64,000 nt of DNA from Triplophysa rosa (Eukaryota; Chordata; Actinopteri; Cypriniformes; Nemacheilidae), in the NCBI RefSeq assembly GCF_024868665.1, contig NC_079912.1:15669926-15733925 (forward strand). The letters run 5' to 3'. The notes beneath the pieces were generated by a model. The model was not told where the DNA came from. It saw only the letters and a program-made list of their open reading frames with translations, and ran no database searches. Positions within the stretch are counted from its first letter, which is position 1. The number at the start of each line of letters is the position of its first letter. Below, piece by piece: positions 1 to 12,345 of the stretch. The translations under genes were made by a program, and so were the position numbers.

Positions 1-385
<385 letters not shown>

Positions 386-420
386 TCATTTCTTCTTTGT
401 GGGACGCAATGGGTTTATTT

Positions 421-2298
421 TTATAATGTTTATTTCTATATCTTAACGTGGTAATTAATAAGTAACGTTATTAAAAAGTAGGCAGTCAAACGAAAGAGAT
501 TTTTTATTTTAATGACGTGACCAAATTAGAAGCTGTAACCTGCTAGATTGCTAGTTTTTTTTTTATTATGTAGGCTTTGTCATTTTAAATAGAAAGGAGT
601 TTTTGATTAAATGTCATCATATCTGTGTCTGCACAAGTAACATTTTCTACATTAGTCTGATAATAATTTGGTATAACAATTCTTATAAGGATACCAAGAA
701 TAATCTATCACAGTCTAATCTAGGTTTATATGCAGCTAAAATGTGCCAGTAATAAAATTCATGCCGTGGTTTATTTAACTTAAATGCTGCAAACACTCGC
801 CCACACAAATAAGTGGATTAAGCTAGATAAATTCTCTCTTTTTTAACGACAAGTGTCTAGCATTGCTGTCAGCCTCTCTGGCATAAATTCGAGGACAGCT
901 GTGGGACAAACTGTGCCCAGTTGTAGCCATATTGACATAACACCAGGGCACCGTCTGAGCCAAACCAGCATATTCCAGCATGATGGATAGCGTGATCTGC
1001 TTTTAACCTTAATAAAATAGCACGGCCTCACCCTCGACTGTCGCTCTCCCCACACGCTAAAGGCTATTCACGGACAGTGGGCTATTCTTCCTAAATCCAT
1101 GTGTTTTATGATTTCTTCTGCTTTATCTATGGTGCTAAATGTTCATGCATGGTTAGATTATGAGATCAGGTCCCTTTTGGCATTGCCCCCAAATTGAATT
1201 TTTTGGAGCAAAAAGGGGGAAATCAGGGGGAAAATGGCCATTACACATATTGAGCATTTTATATTTCCTGTAACAGAAAATTAAAACATTTGACAGTGAC
1301 ATGACGTATACATGTATACAGGGACAGATCGTGTGAAGTAGCAGGACAAGAAAATCATTATGTGCATTTGTATTTGTAATGGGAGAAGCGTGTTCAAAAT
1401 ACTAAAACAAAGGAAATCTTATCATATTTTACTGTGGACAATAATGTCGTTTAGGAGTTGCTCAGAAGACTGGTTTACTCTCTCCTTAAGACATTAAGGC
1501 AAGTTCAAAGTTACGCAATGTTTTAACTTTTGAAAGAAGTTAGAACTGCTTTTACCCTTGCTTTCCTGTAAATTAGTTCAGCATGCAGCTACCGTTGCAA
1601 TGCCAAGGTCATGGGGTCAGTTGCAGGGAATGCGCTGTAAGCTACTTTGGATAAGCATCGGCCAAATGAGTAAACGTAATGAATTGTGGTGCCAAAGGTA
1701 TACAGTGTGAAATGATGCGGTGCTAGAATGTCAACAGACAGCCAATCATAAACTGCCTCAGTGCTCACCTCATTAAATATTCATGAACGTTGTACAGCTG
1801 CACAGATCCTGACGTGTTAAGTTTCAGCATCTGAGGGAAACAGTTAAAATGTCAAACGACGATGACAAACGTGGAGTGGATTCATTACAGGGTGCAAGAG
1901 GGTAAAAAGGCTGCGTGCTTATGTACTTATTTGTCCAACCATGATATTAACCTCACAGATATAATCTTCCCCGGCATTTGTGCAACCTGACTATACCAGA
2001 ATAATTTCTAGGAGCGGATGCATGGAACAACATAACCTGTGATGTAGCGCAGGGTTAAAGAAATTCAACTACGTAACGCTCATGATTTTTTTAGCCTATA
2101 CTTATAGAGTCTATTATTTATAATAGAATGCCTACCACAAACAAACTACAGGCAAGGCCACAAGAAGTGTTACTTTTACATTGTGTACACACAAGTATAA
2201 TAGAAACTGGGAACAAACTAGATCCAAACAGCACAAAACTGAGGGCAAAATGTATGTGCACTATGCTGCATTCAGTGTACACAGTATAAACATACATA
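421..2298. other. AT-rich non-coding DNA upstream of prmt6
   Basis: No coding pattern, RNA gene or clear transposon is visible apart from a SINE remnant at about 1591-1681. The short open frame on the minus strand near 843-1055 has no recognisable motif. Confidence 0.6.
1591..1681 (+). repeat. degraded tRNA-type SINE remnant
   Basis: A worn tRNA-like 3' half (caaggtcatggggtc) is followed about 15 bp later by gctactttggataagcatcg, close to the conserved tail seen intact in the SINE at 12217-12345 and in other tails of this window (CGCTTTGGATAAAAGCGTCT). The A-box half is gone. Confidence 0.55.
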
Positions 2299-2306
2299 AT
2301 TTAAAA

Positions 2307-2537
2307 CAGTGGTTCTCTGACTTCCAAGGGGGCCTCAAGATGAGCAATATTTTAAAATTAGACAAAATTAGCATTGCAATATATTAAAAACTAAAAAAAT
2401 ATGGATAATAATAAATTATTATTTGGCCATTTTTATAGTTAATAAATGTTTTTCCAGGTTTTGTGAGTGGGAGGGGGCCTTTGAATATTGTTGAATACAC
2501 TGGGGGGCCTTGGAGTCAAAAACGTTGAGAACCCCTG
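2307..2537. mobile_element. hAT-type MITE with perfect 8-bp TSD
   Basis: The 231-bp element begins cagtggttctctgac and ends in the inverted sequence ttgagaacccctg. It is flanked by the same 8 bp, ATTTAAAA, at 2299-2306 and 2538-2545. Eight-bp duplications and CAG-type ends are the signature of the hAT superfamily. There is no coding capacity; it is a non-autonomous element moved by a transposase encoded elsewhere. Confidence 0.85.
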
Positions 2538-2545
2538 ATTTAAAA

Positions 2546-4380
2546 GACACTTTCACATCATATTTTCTAAAACGCTGTGTTCTGCGAAACTCTTTCTTCC
2601 TTTTTCTCTCTGGTTCCAACTGGTTCTCTGTTTTCATATCTCCCCAGGTAGCAGCTTCAAACCCTTGCCACGATAACACACTTTATCCTGGAAATGATTT
2701 TACACATTTTGAAATGACTGGAAAATAAAAAAACAGGTGTTTGCTCAGACATTGGCACCTGATCTCTCTTTAATTAAAAGCGCACATCACTGTTTGCCCA
2801 TCTAAAGCACAGCCCCTGAGCTGAATGGAAGAGGATAGACCGGCAACGCAGAAAGAGATTTTGCTCACTGGTCCTGAAACACATCTGGAAAGCCTGAGAT
2901 AATTTCAGAGCGGAGAGACGGTGGACCCCGCGATGGGAAGACCCTGGTTTTTCAACCATGGGCGCGACAGCGGGAAACCAAATCGTTTCGTACAATGAAG
3001 GCTGTCCTGAAAACATTTGATAACGCAGCTCGAGCTGATTTTTCCAGGGCGGCTTGTGTTGTTTCCAATCTGGCTGCTGATTCTTGTTTGGTTGGATCAG
3101 TTAAGGGTGAGGACATGCGATAAGTCTGTTGAAAGGATGAAGCTAGATGGGAGAGTCGCAATCAGTGCGACGTATTGGTAGGTTGATTCAGTTGTAGCAT
3201 TGCCACCCAGGCGGTACGAATCTGATTCGTATCTGCAGGAGCGAGAAAATTAACATCAGAGGAAGCAAACTGTCCGGCAGTCAGTCATTTATAAGCTGAA
3301 TAAACTCTATCGGTCTCATCTTTGTTAACCAATAATCAATATGCAATTCACCCTATCATCTTTCTAGCATAGGTTCCTGGTCTCATTGATTCATTGTTAT
3401 TTATATCTCACTCCTTAATACAAAATGTTAGTCTTTTGCAATATCCTATTCCTATCAAGTATTAATAACTAAAACATAACTAAAAAATTACAAGAGGTTG
3501 TAATAGTGGTGCACTTTACATGAGGTAATATCTAGGTAAACGGATTAAATGAGCAATGCACTAGATGTAAACACTCTTAAGTTGCGTCCAGAGGTAAATG
3601 GTCAAATTTGGGAACCACAAAATTTGAAAAGTTTCATGAAATGTGAACTCTCATACGAAAATGTTTTAAAATGCATGTGTGTGTGTTTCGTTCCTCTTGG
3701 CAGCTGCTGTCGGGCTACGCATGCCTATGGGGAAATCCTTAGTGCTGACAGGACAACGAACCTGTCACCTGCCTGACCATCTTCTGCAGCTTTCCATCAG
3801 CATCAGGCCCGCGGGCAGCGCTGCCTGCCAATCTGCCCACTGTCACGCCGGCCCATTCAAAAATAAAACCCTTCTGAGAAATTAATATGTGATGCTCTGG
3901 CTGTGGATCGATTCCCGCACGATCAATGTGGAAGTGCCTTGATATTTTACTCTCGTAGAGGCACATATTAGACAACAGCAGTTTATCGAAATCTGTGTTT
4001 TACTGAACATTGATTACGGCTGCAATCCATTTCAAACCGACACATGAATTTAAAGAATGAAGCAATGAAAAGAGATTATTTGGCTTTGAAACTAAAAACG
4101 GAATAAAAGAACAGATGTGAGGTGTTTGATGATAAAAGTTAACACTTGTGTGGTGTTCAGGTTTGTGGGACTCATTTTAAATGTATGGGAAAGAAAATGA
4201 TGCGATTAAATTGTTTTTCAGCCTCAGACATTTAAATATAAGAAAAAAATGTAGACGATTTTTCACCCAATCGTAGATTTTTCTTATTGGTTAAGGTAAA
4301 ACCAAATCGCACCTATACTCGTGCAAAGAAAATATATTTTCTAGGGTGATAATGATTATTAGTTTGTGTTTAGATAATAA
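2546..4380. other. non-coding DNA, no gene seen
   Basis: Mostly unique sequence. The block at about 2770-3260 is GC-richer than its surroundings and holds a palindrome at 3214-3229 (tacgaatc/gattcgta). Overlapping open frames on both strands there (2774-3016, 2952-3161, 3549-3975) show no domain pattern. Around 4131-4260 there is a stretch that may be an old repeat. Confidence 0.5.
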
Positions 4381-4620
4381 TTGTTTACTACTGTGAATAT
4401 TACTCTTGTATTTATAACACAAAAACATACACATACATGTTTAGAAAATATTTGTATGTATTTATTTATATTTTCCAATAATGAATACATTTTGATATTT
4501 ACATTTTTCTTAAATACATACATGTGTATGTTTATAAAACAAAATTACTCTGCACAGTACATACATTATGTTAACACAAACTTTTATTCTGGATGCGATT
4601 AATCACGATTAATCATTTGA
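4381..4620. repeat. copy of the GATTAATC palindromic repeat family
   Basis: The right end, ttattctggatgcgattaat then cacgattaatcatttgacag, recurs almost unchanged at about 47067-47104, and in inverted form near 45740 and 46840. Between the ends are alternating purine-pyrimidine runs of the cacatacatg type, also shared with the 46.8-47.1 kb copy. It is a non-coding foldback repeat. Confidence 0.65.
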
Positions 4621-5788
4621 CAGTAGTAATATTTTCCTATATATATTTTATTATATATTTGAAAATATATAGAATAATACATTGTTAGTATACTGCAATA
4701 TGTTAAATACATTTGGATATTTTAATATATTGAAAAATATAAGCACATGGTTTCACTACATGGAAATATATTTTCCAGTATGTTACCATATATTTTGTTT
4801 TCTTTTTCATAAATATGATTTAACAGAAGTAAATTACAAATATTAAAGATATGTTGCTTGTAACTGGAATAATGTAAATATCTCTAAAGTTATTTAATGA
4901 CTTTTTATGGCTGAGGGTCCACTAGACCCGTGAACATATTGACTGAAAGGTACAGTACCACATGTATATCTGTACCAAACAATACATATGATTACCTTTT
5001 AAAGGGATACCAGTCACAGCTTTTCTACCTTCTTTCTGAGAGTGTTACAAAACCATGACCACCATACAAGGATTAACAATATTTCACTCACATGGATCAC
5101 ATAATACATTCTTGTGCCAAAAAAAGGAACATTTTAATGCTGTACCTTGACGAATTTCAGTAACATCTCTCCTCACATGTGTAAAGAGAAAGCATGCTTG
5201 CTGTACTCACTCAACAGATGCAGTTGTGCCATCCTTCCCCATCCAAAACCTGGATTCTAGAAAAAAGATTTTAAACTGTGCCAAAATGTGTTGTAACGCC
5301 ATTTTAAAGAAACTGTTAGCTTTATGATGCTCCAGCATGTTTTTAATGCTGAATATAGATATCAATGTCCGCAACCACAAAACACACACACATAACCCCA
5401 ACCAGCCACAACCACAGCAGGATCTCACTCACACTAAAACCCCTTAATATGCTTTTCCAAAGACCTGCTCACTCTCTCCAAGAATCAGTTGCAACACATT
5501 GGTACTTGATTACATTACTTAATATAAAGTGCATATATTAAATCAGCAACAAGAAGACTGATACCACTTAAAACCCAGAAGGTTTCACATTATGTCATTC
5601 TAGCTGTGAAAAATCTTGGAAAGGTTTCAGGTAATCTTGGGATAACAGGTTTAAAATACATCCACGGGCTTGTCCAGACTTGATAAGCACATTTACTAAT
5701 TGAATATTTATCTGAATATTACACAATATGACCCTGAATAGCTATCGGCTAGCTCTGAGCTGCCTCAGTAGCTTGGCGTCTAGTATAA
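4621..5788. other. AT-rich non-coding DNA
   Basis: The segment 4630-4810 consists largely of TATATATTT/AAATATATA words and may be an old palindromic repeat. No gene is seen in the rest. Confidence 0.45.
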
Positions 5789-5850
5789 TAAGCGTTTACA
5801 TTACAACTTTTATCCAAAATGACTTACAATGCATTCAAGGTACATGCTTG
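5789..5850 (-). repeat. SINE 3' tail fragment
   Basis: The sequence acttttatccaaaatgactt is the reverse form of the conserved tail found intact in the SINEs at 12.2 and 35.2 kb. The tRNA-like head is absent. Confidence 0.55.
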
Positions 5851-6707
5851 TTATTCTATAAAAATGTCCTCTGGCCTGAACACAGAGACAAAAAAAGAGA
5901 GTATTACCTATGAGAGCATTTCAAGAAAACACTTTTCTTTGCCATGCCGTGGCGTTTCATGATTAGAAGATATTTAAGAGATCTCGCCTGCTGAGCTCTA
6001 ATCAGTATGGACACCAAGTAACGAGTTCAGGTTTGTATTTTTCCCCAAAATCTGATTATTATAAGTTAAATATTCTATTCTCAGATATCAATGGTAAAAA
6101 ACACACCCAGATTGGAGGGTAAAAAAACAAAAACCCACAAGAGCCCCATTGTGCAGTGCCAATTAAGCATTAGACGGTTTTGTGGTGTTTGGTCTACGGT
6201 TTGTCAGCGTGAGGTGAAATTTGTGCATCTATTTTTATCTCCAAAGGCCTGCATCCCACTGTGTCCGTACTGGACACTATCGGAACATCAACAATTAACA
6301 GGCAGGTGCTAATAAGGTAGACACAAACCAGATGGAGCAGAAAGAGACAAAGAGCTTGTTTTGGTGTTGCCAACAGAAATCAAGTTTTACTGCTTATTCA
6401 TAGATAAGTGTAACTAAAGGAGATGGTTGCATTGCATTTTGAAAAGAATCTCATTTGTTTCTCCTCAGGTCTGAATTTGAATGCAGTTTATTTGTGTATA
6501 CTTGCATGCCACGAGGTAACTTCAAGGAATTTTGGGGGACACAATTAATTTAGAATAGCTGTCACGAGGTATGATTAGGCTTTTTCATGTTTACAAGAAT
6601 GCAGGTGCTACATGGAACAGTTACTCAAAATTTTTAATTTTGTCATGATTTATTTATTCTTATGTCGGTCAAAACCTATATGATTTAATCTGTGAAACAG
6701 ATTTGAT
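5851..6707. other. non-coding DNA
   Basis: I see no gene, RNA or clear repeat in this stretch. Confidence 0.45.
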
Positions 6708-6906
6708 CTGTGAAACAGAAGATATTTTGATGTCTCAGGTTTTTTGTCCGTATAATGGAAGTCAATGGGGTCCAATTTGGTTACAAACATTATTCAAAAT
6801 ATCTTCTCTTGTGTTCGGCAGAAGAAAGAAAGTCACGTTTGGAATGACATGAGGGTTAAACAATGTTGAAAGAATTTTCATTTTGGGGTAAACTATCCCT
6901 TTAAAG
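6708..6906. mobile_element. right half of a palindromic MITE (CCCTTTAA family)
   Basis: It contains the family blocks aatggaagtcaatggggtcc, tattcaaaatatcttctctt and attttcattttggggtaaac, ending in ctatccctttaaa. This family recurs at 17388, 18742, 19876 and 59331. The left half is missing. Its TTTAAA end abuts the next copy. Confidence 0.7.
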
Positions 6907-7110
6907 GGTTAATTCACCCAAAAAGAAAAAAAAGGTCATCATTTACTCACCCTCTTGTAATTGTATCTATTGTATGAACGCAAAACCAATTCAATACGTA
7001 CCACCATTGTTCGGTAACAAACATCCTAAAAATATATGTTTTGTGTTTGGTAGAAGAAAATGACAAGAGGGTGAGTAAATTATGACAGAATTTTCATTTA
7101 GGGGTAAATT
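6904..7110. mobile_element. full-length but diverged palindromic MITE (CCCTTTAA family)
   Basis: The element opens aaagggttaattcaccc, carries tcatcatttactcaccctct near the left end and its inverse gagggtgagtaaattatgac near the right end, and closes with ttttcatttaggggtaaatt. It is a foldback element without coding capacity and starts exactly where the previous copy ends. Confidence 0.7.
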
Positions 7111-7893
7111 AATTTCTTAATTCATTTTCTCACCCTCTAAACAAATCTGTGTGACCCGTTCTTCTGCAGAACACCCAAATAAGTTTGGACTAGAATGACT
7201 TGCTTGAAGTTTGTATTTGATAAAAAAGTAATTTATTACCTGAATAAATGTATAACATTGGGATAATGCTGTATGAGGACATTTTGTTATGGCTTTTAAT
7301 ATACATAAATACAGTATGAATATAAAGCTCCTTACCTTAAAACGACAAAGTAGCGAAATTCAAAACAACACATTGGGGACAATACAAAATTATTCAAATG
7401 CACAAGGCTAATTTAAAAGGCTAAACTGCACCTCAGATATGACTGCCATAGACTGCAAAAACAGTTTGCCAAACTGCTCTCCAGGAAAGACAGAAATTAA
7501 ACTCCTTGAAGTTGCTTCCTCAAACCTGACCTTGAAGGTCTGATAAATAAAATCGGTGACCCCTAGATGGCTGTGCAAAGAACATGGCTCTCTTGAGCAG
7601 ACCAAAGCAGAGAGAGCCCTTTTGAGACAACTTCGTACAGCAGGCTGAATACAGACCAGAGCCCACTCTCTAAACAGAGATGCTGTCTGTCTGTCATAAG
7701 CCCCCAGATTTAGCCTTCAAATTAACAGCAAGAAAACAGAGATCAACCATGGTGCTTTAGAAGAAGGCAAACGGTAAACACCGTTCATGTAATAGCACAT
7801 ATTGCACATAATAGCACATATTGATTTTGGATGCGATGTGTTTGTCAAAATTTGAAGAATTTTTAAAATTCCTTTTTTTATGTACAGTAAGTG
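7111..7893. other. non-coding DNA
   Basis: No gene is supported. A minus-strand open frame at 7408-7605 has no recognisable motif. Confidence 0.45.
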
Positions 7894-7966
7894 AGATAGA
7901 TGGATGGATGGATAGATGGATGGATGGATGGATGGATGGATGGATAGATTGATAGATGGATAGATG

Positions 7967-8029
<63 letters not shown>

Positions 8030-8032
8030 GAT
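7894..8032. repeat. (GATG)n/(GATA)n compound microsatellite
   Basis: About 140 bp of tetranucleotide repeat: GATG-rich units on the left, pure GATA on the right. The open frames with repeated SIYLSIYL are translations of this satellite, not proteins. Confidence 0.97.
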
Positions 8033-10283
8033 AAAAAAAGCTATTTCCATCATTGTGCATTTTACCTACGGGCTCTGAGCTGCCTTATTGCGCTTCATAT
8101 AGCTCTTGGTTTATTTATACACCGCCAATCTTCATTGCAGATCTGCAGAAGAACAGGTTTACCGTCTTATTCTCTATGGTGCGTGGACTTTTCTCACTTG
8201 CATCTCTGACTCAGATTCTGCTCCAGGTGTCGGGATATCAGCAAACACTCCCGGGTATCTCCGTTCGGTTGTTTGTGTAAGCAGCATCTTTGTGAGGTGC
8301 TGCGGACGACTCCCAAGGCGTTTAATCTCCCCAGTACCACAGGCTTCTAAATAAATCACAAGAATGACTGATTGGGTGCTGGACACAGTGGACGTTCAAC
8401 AGGACCGTTCCTGACAGAAATCACTATTTACCTCAGGTATGCAAGGCATGTTCAAGGTTCCTACAAACCACTGAAATATTAACACTGCCCACCTGCACTT
8501 TTTCTCCTCGCTGTGAATAATACAAGACGGTCACAAAGTTCCAGGCATTCGCTATGCTCAAGCTAACTTACAGCCGCCTGTCTTGTTTACCCCCAGCCAA
8601 CTATTTCTATTTCTATTTTGGGTGTCGGCTGTTATTTACTGTATTTGGTGGTCTTAGTTCTATTTATGAATGTTTCAAGATATTTTCAGCTTATACATTA
8701 AAATTGTATCGATTCTTTCAATAGATTATATTACAGTTACACTTGTTGGGGGAGAAACTCTGAAACTCTAGCAATCCCTTGACTATTTTCCACAGGTAGT
8801 TCAAGTGCAGTTAAAAAAAATAGAAAGCTACACTACTTGTTATCAAGAACTCAATTTTTTTTAATAGGACTTTATCTTTTTAAATGTAAAACAAAAACAA
8901 AGACATAAATGTGGTGTTAGTTGGTTCAGTGAAATGAACTGTCCAAATGAACTGATTCACTAAAATGATTCTGACTTCCCAGGCTACATGGGACAGAAAA
9001 AAACTGTATAAGAATAATAATGCCACAGTTAAGCGTGCTTTAAAAAGTTTGTTGTACCCGAGATGCTAATTTTAACTAGTCACTCAAATATTTTACAATA
9101 AATATTTGCTTAAGATTGCACACATTTCCGAACTAAGGTCAAACACGTTGCCAATAGGAAATAAATCTTCAGTTAGGTTCGTCTCCTGTGCTATTGACAC
9201 AATCTTTGCCTGAAATTCTGAATTCTATTGGTGTCGAAAGGGAAGCATATTTGACTTGGCAGTAAAGTTGCTGGCAGGTAGTGTTTTTCTGCACTGTATG
9301 CCACTGTTGGTAGAATTTAGCCTGGGGGAACAAGTGATGGCCTTACACAACCCTCAACTGATGGCTGTGGGCATGTGCCCGCGGGCCACTAAAGACCAGT
9401 GAGGACAGACAGTCGACTGGACCCAACACAGACTTGAACCTTCAGTCAAGCGCAGTAAGAGGCACTCTTTTTATTTCAATCCATATAGAAGCCTGAATAC
9501 TTAAACCCCAATGAATTTGTGCTTTGCCTGTACAGAACAAAATGAACACCAAAGAGTGTTTGCATTTACAAACTATTTCATTAAATCAACCAACACACAC
9601 CACATTGGGAGTAGCCATAAGAACTTTTGAAATAATATTGGACTTAATTGGTGCCTTGTGCCACTGTTAAAATCCGAAAGCAAGCAAATGAGCATCTTTA
9701 TGATACGGACAGAATCCACCCTTGTTTAAGAAAAGTGCATGCACAGTGAGGAAAGCATTTGTGCTGATAGAATTATCCAGTGAGGTATTGGAACACGGGT
9801 CTGATCGCACAGCATGCATTCAGCTAATAAGCTCTAAATAACGTCCTGTGACTAGCTTGGCTCTTTATCACTGAGATCGCCCTGCGTAATAAAGTCAAAT
9901 TAAGCCGGATCTACCATTTTAAACTGTCTTCACAGTACAAACGCAACGAGTCTCTGGACACTTTGAATCGGGGCCGGTTGTTAACTGGCTCTTCATAAAC
10001 CATTGGGAATTATGCACACACAAGCACTTGCACTGACATCATACAGCCTTTCTCAACTAAATGCACGTGCTTTCTGTGCATTTTATGTGGATTGTTTTTC
10101 TATTTTAAAATGTATTCCCCAATTAATGTGACATTGCTCTGGAGTTTGCTGCTGTAATGCAATACACAATGGATAAGTTATATTTATTGATCAAACATAT
10201 CTCCTGGACATTATGCCATATTGTGCAGCCAAATTCTACTACACTGAAAATACACACAAATACATTTTTATGCTTGTTTAAAT
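8033..10283. other. non-coding DNA, no gene seen
   Basis: Short overlapping frames on both strands at 8053-8386 show no domain pattern and are probably chance frames in a GC-richer patch. The rest is unique AT-rich sequence. Confidence 0.5.
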
Positions 10284-10995
10284 GAGAAAATCAAAATGAG
10301 CTAATGCAGCACAATCTGAGCAAATTTAGCACAAAAAGACCTAATGCAGCTCAGAATGAACTAATGCAAAACAAAATGAGCTAATACTGAATAGCTAATG
10401 TGGCACAAAATGAACTAATGGTGCACACAATGAGCCAATGGAACACAAAACGAGCCAATGCAACACAAAATGAGCCAATGCAACACAAAACAAATTAATG
10501 TAACACAAAATGACCTTATGCAACACAAAGTAAGAAAATTCAGCACAAGATGAGCAAATGTAGCACAAAAAGACCTAATGCAGCTCAGAATGAACTAATG
10601 CAAAACAAAATGAGCTTATGCAACACAAAATGAGCTAATACTGTGCAACATTAGCTAACGGAACACAAAATGTGCCAATGCATCAAAACATCAGCCAGTG
10701 CAACACACAATGAGCCAGTGCAACACAAAATCAGCTAATGCAACACAAAATAAATTAATGTAACACAAAATGACCTTATGCAACACACAATTCAGCACAA
10801 GATGAGCAAATGTATAGCACAAAAAGACCTAATGCAGCTCAGAATGAACTAATGCAAAACAAAATGAACTAATGCAACACAAAATGAGCTAATACTGTAC
10901 AACATTAGCTAATGGAACACAAAATCAGCCAATGCACCACAAATAAATTAATGCAACACAAAATTATCTGATGCAACACAAAATGAGCCAAAGCT
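10284..10995. repeat. 20-bp minisatellite with higher-order structure
   Basis: About 35 diverged copies of a ~20-bp unit of the form AATGCAACACAAAATGAGCC lie head to tail. A distinctive variant block (agacctaatgcagctcagaa) recurs at 10337, 10571 and 10825, that is 234 and 254 bp apart, which shows that the array grew by copying multi-unit blocks. No strand has a long open frame through it. Confidence 0.92.
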
Positions 10996-11673
10996 GCACA
11001 GCTTGTCCCTCAGTCTTGAACTGAATCTCTACACTCCCCTTTGACTCGGCTTTTGTGTAGCAATAGCCCTGCTGTTCAAGAAATGATATGACATCCATTT
11101 TGACTAAATGTGCATTCATTTTGACTCGATATGCTTGGGAGTTAGAAATCCTGTGTGGGTAGAAGACAAAATACCCAAGATTTCACTGAATAAAGATGAT
11201 AAAATATGCTGACATGTGTAGAAACCCCAAAACTTGCCACATTCTTTATAAAAGTTGCTTTGTTACACTGTGGATGACTGCGCACTTGCATGTTTTAATC
11301 CACACTGTTTAAAAATGACTAAGATTTGAGTTGCTAATAAAAGACAAGAGGAAGAAGCCGAAACTTGCATAACTCTTCCCACCCGAGTTCATGAAAACCA
11401 AATGAGACGTAATAATGTAAGATGATATATTACACACATCCGTCACCATTCTTTGCATAATTTACACCATATAATGATCTATATATAACCTTCCAGAATC
11501 TCCTCTTTTGGATTCTATAAATACAGCGGGAAGCTACAGCGCATATGACATTTGTTAACCTGATCACACTAATGACCAAAAAAATGTAAGACCTTTGCTG
11601 AACTGCAGTTTCCAACAATAGAAGCACATTATAGATGATAGAAACTCTGATTTCTCTATGACTACAAGATAAT

Positions 11674-11674
<1 letters not shown>
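10996..11674. other. non-coding DNA
   Basis: Nothing recognisable between the minisatellite and the next microsatellite. Confidence 0.45.
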
Positions 11675-11725
<51 letters not shown>

Positions 11726-11727
11726 AA
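11675..11727. repeat. (GAAA)n microsatellite
   Basis: About 13 uninterrupted AAAG units. The frame rich in SFFLSFFL on the minus strand is its translation. Confidence 0.97.
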
Positions 11728-12216
11728 TTGCACAGAATCAATGGTTTACGACCCCTTTCCCTTTAAATCCATTTAGTCAGCGTGGGAGACAAAAGTCATG
11801 ACAACAGTGAAGATTCTTAACTTCAGCACTACAGCTAATGGTCTCTCTGAGTGACCTATGTCAGTGTTTGATTTACCAACAAAAACATGCTTGGATTCTT
11901 ATATTTATTCGTATGGACGTTTGGTAGTCTAAAGCGTTAGATCTTGACCCAACCTGTGTCAGATTTTCTATGGTTATGCTTACATTCCCTTCTCTAACCC
12001 ACAGTAACATGGAGTAATGCCGGTATATGACAGATAACCAATGCAATAGCTATACTTATTATTTTGTCTTAAAGAAAATGTATGCTGATGCAGGTCATTA
12101 AACTCAGGAGTCACTTTGATTTACAGTAAAACTGAATTGTGTCTCTGAACAGAACCATATTCAGTACTCTAAACCAGATCGGCAACTGTATTCTAACACT
12201 GTATGAACACTGTAGC

Positions 12217-12345
12217 TTTCCTGTAGCTCAGTGGTTAGAGCATGGTGCTAGCAACGCCAAGGCCACGGGTTCGATCCCAGGGATTGCACATACTCTGATA
12301 CAAATGTATAGTATAATGCAATGTAAGTTGTCTGCCAAATGTATG
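12217..12345 (+). mobile_element. tRNA-derived SINE
   Basis: The head has a polymerase III A box (TAGCTCAGTGGTTAGAGCA) and B box (GGTTCGATCCC) spaced as in a tRNA. The tail, aatgcaatgtaagttgtctg then ccaaatgtatg, is a shortened version of the conserved tail seen elsewhere in the window. The two together define a tRNA-head SINE of the V-SINE/HE1 style (family name uncertain). It is not a functional tRNA gene: there is no proper anticodon stem or acceptor pairing. Confidence 0.85.

Noticed and set aside
7757..8060. Open frames with repeated SIYLSIYL and SIHPSIHP
   Set aside because: Translations of the GATA/GATG microsatellite.
10284..10995. CRISPR-like array
   Set aside because: Units are contiguous ~20-bp tandem repeats without unique spacers, and the DNA is from a vertebrate.
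12217..12290. Possible tRNA gene
   Set aside because: A and B boxes are present, but the cloverleaf stems do not pair and the SINE tail follows directly.
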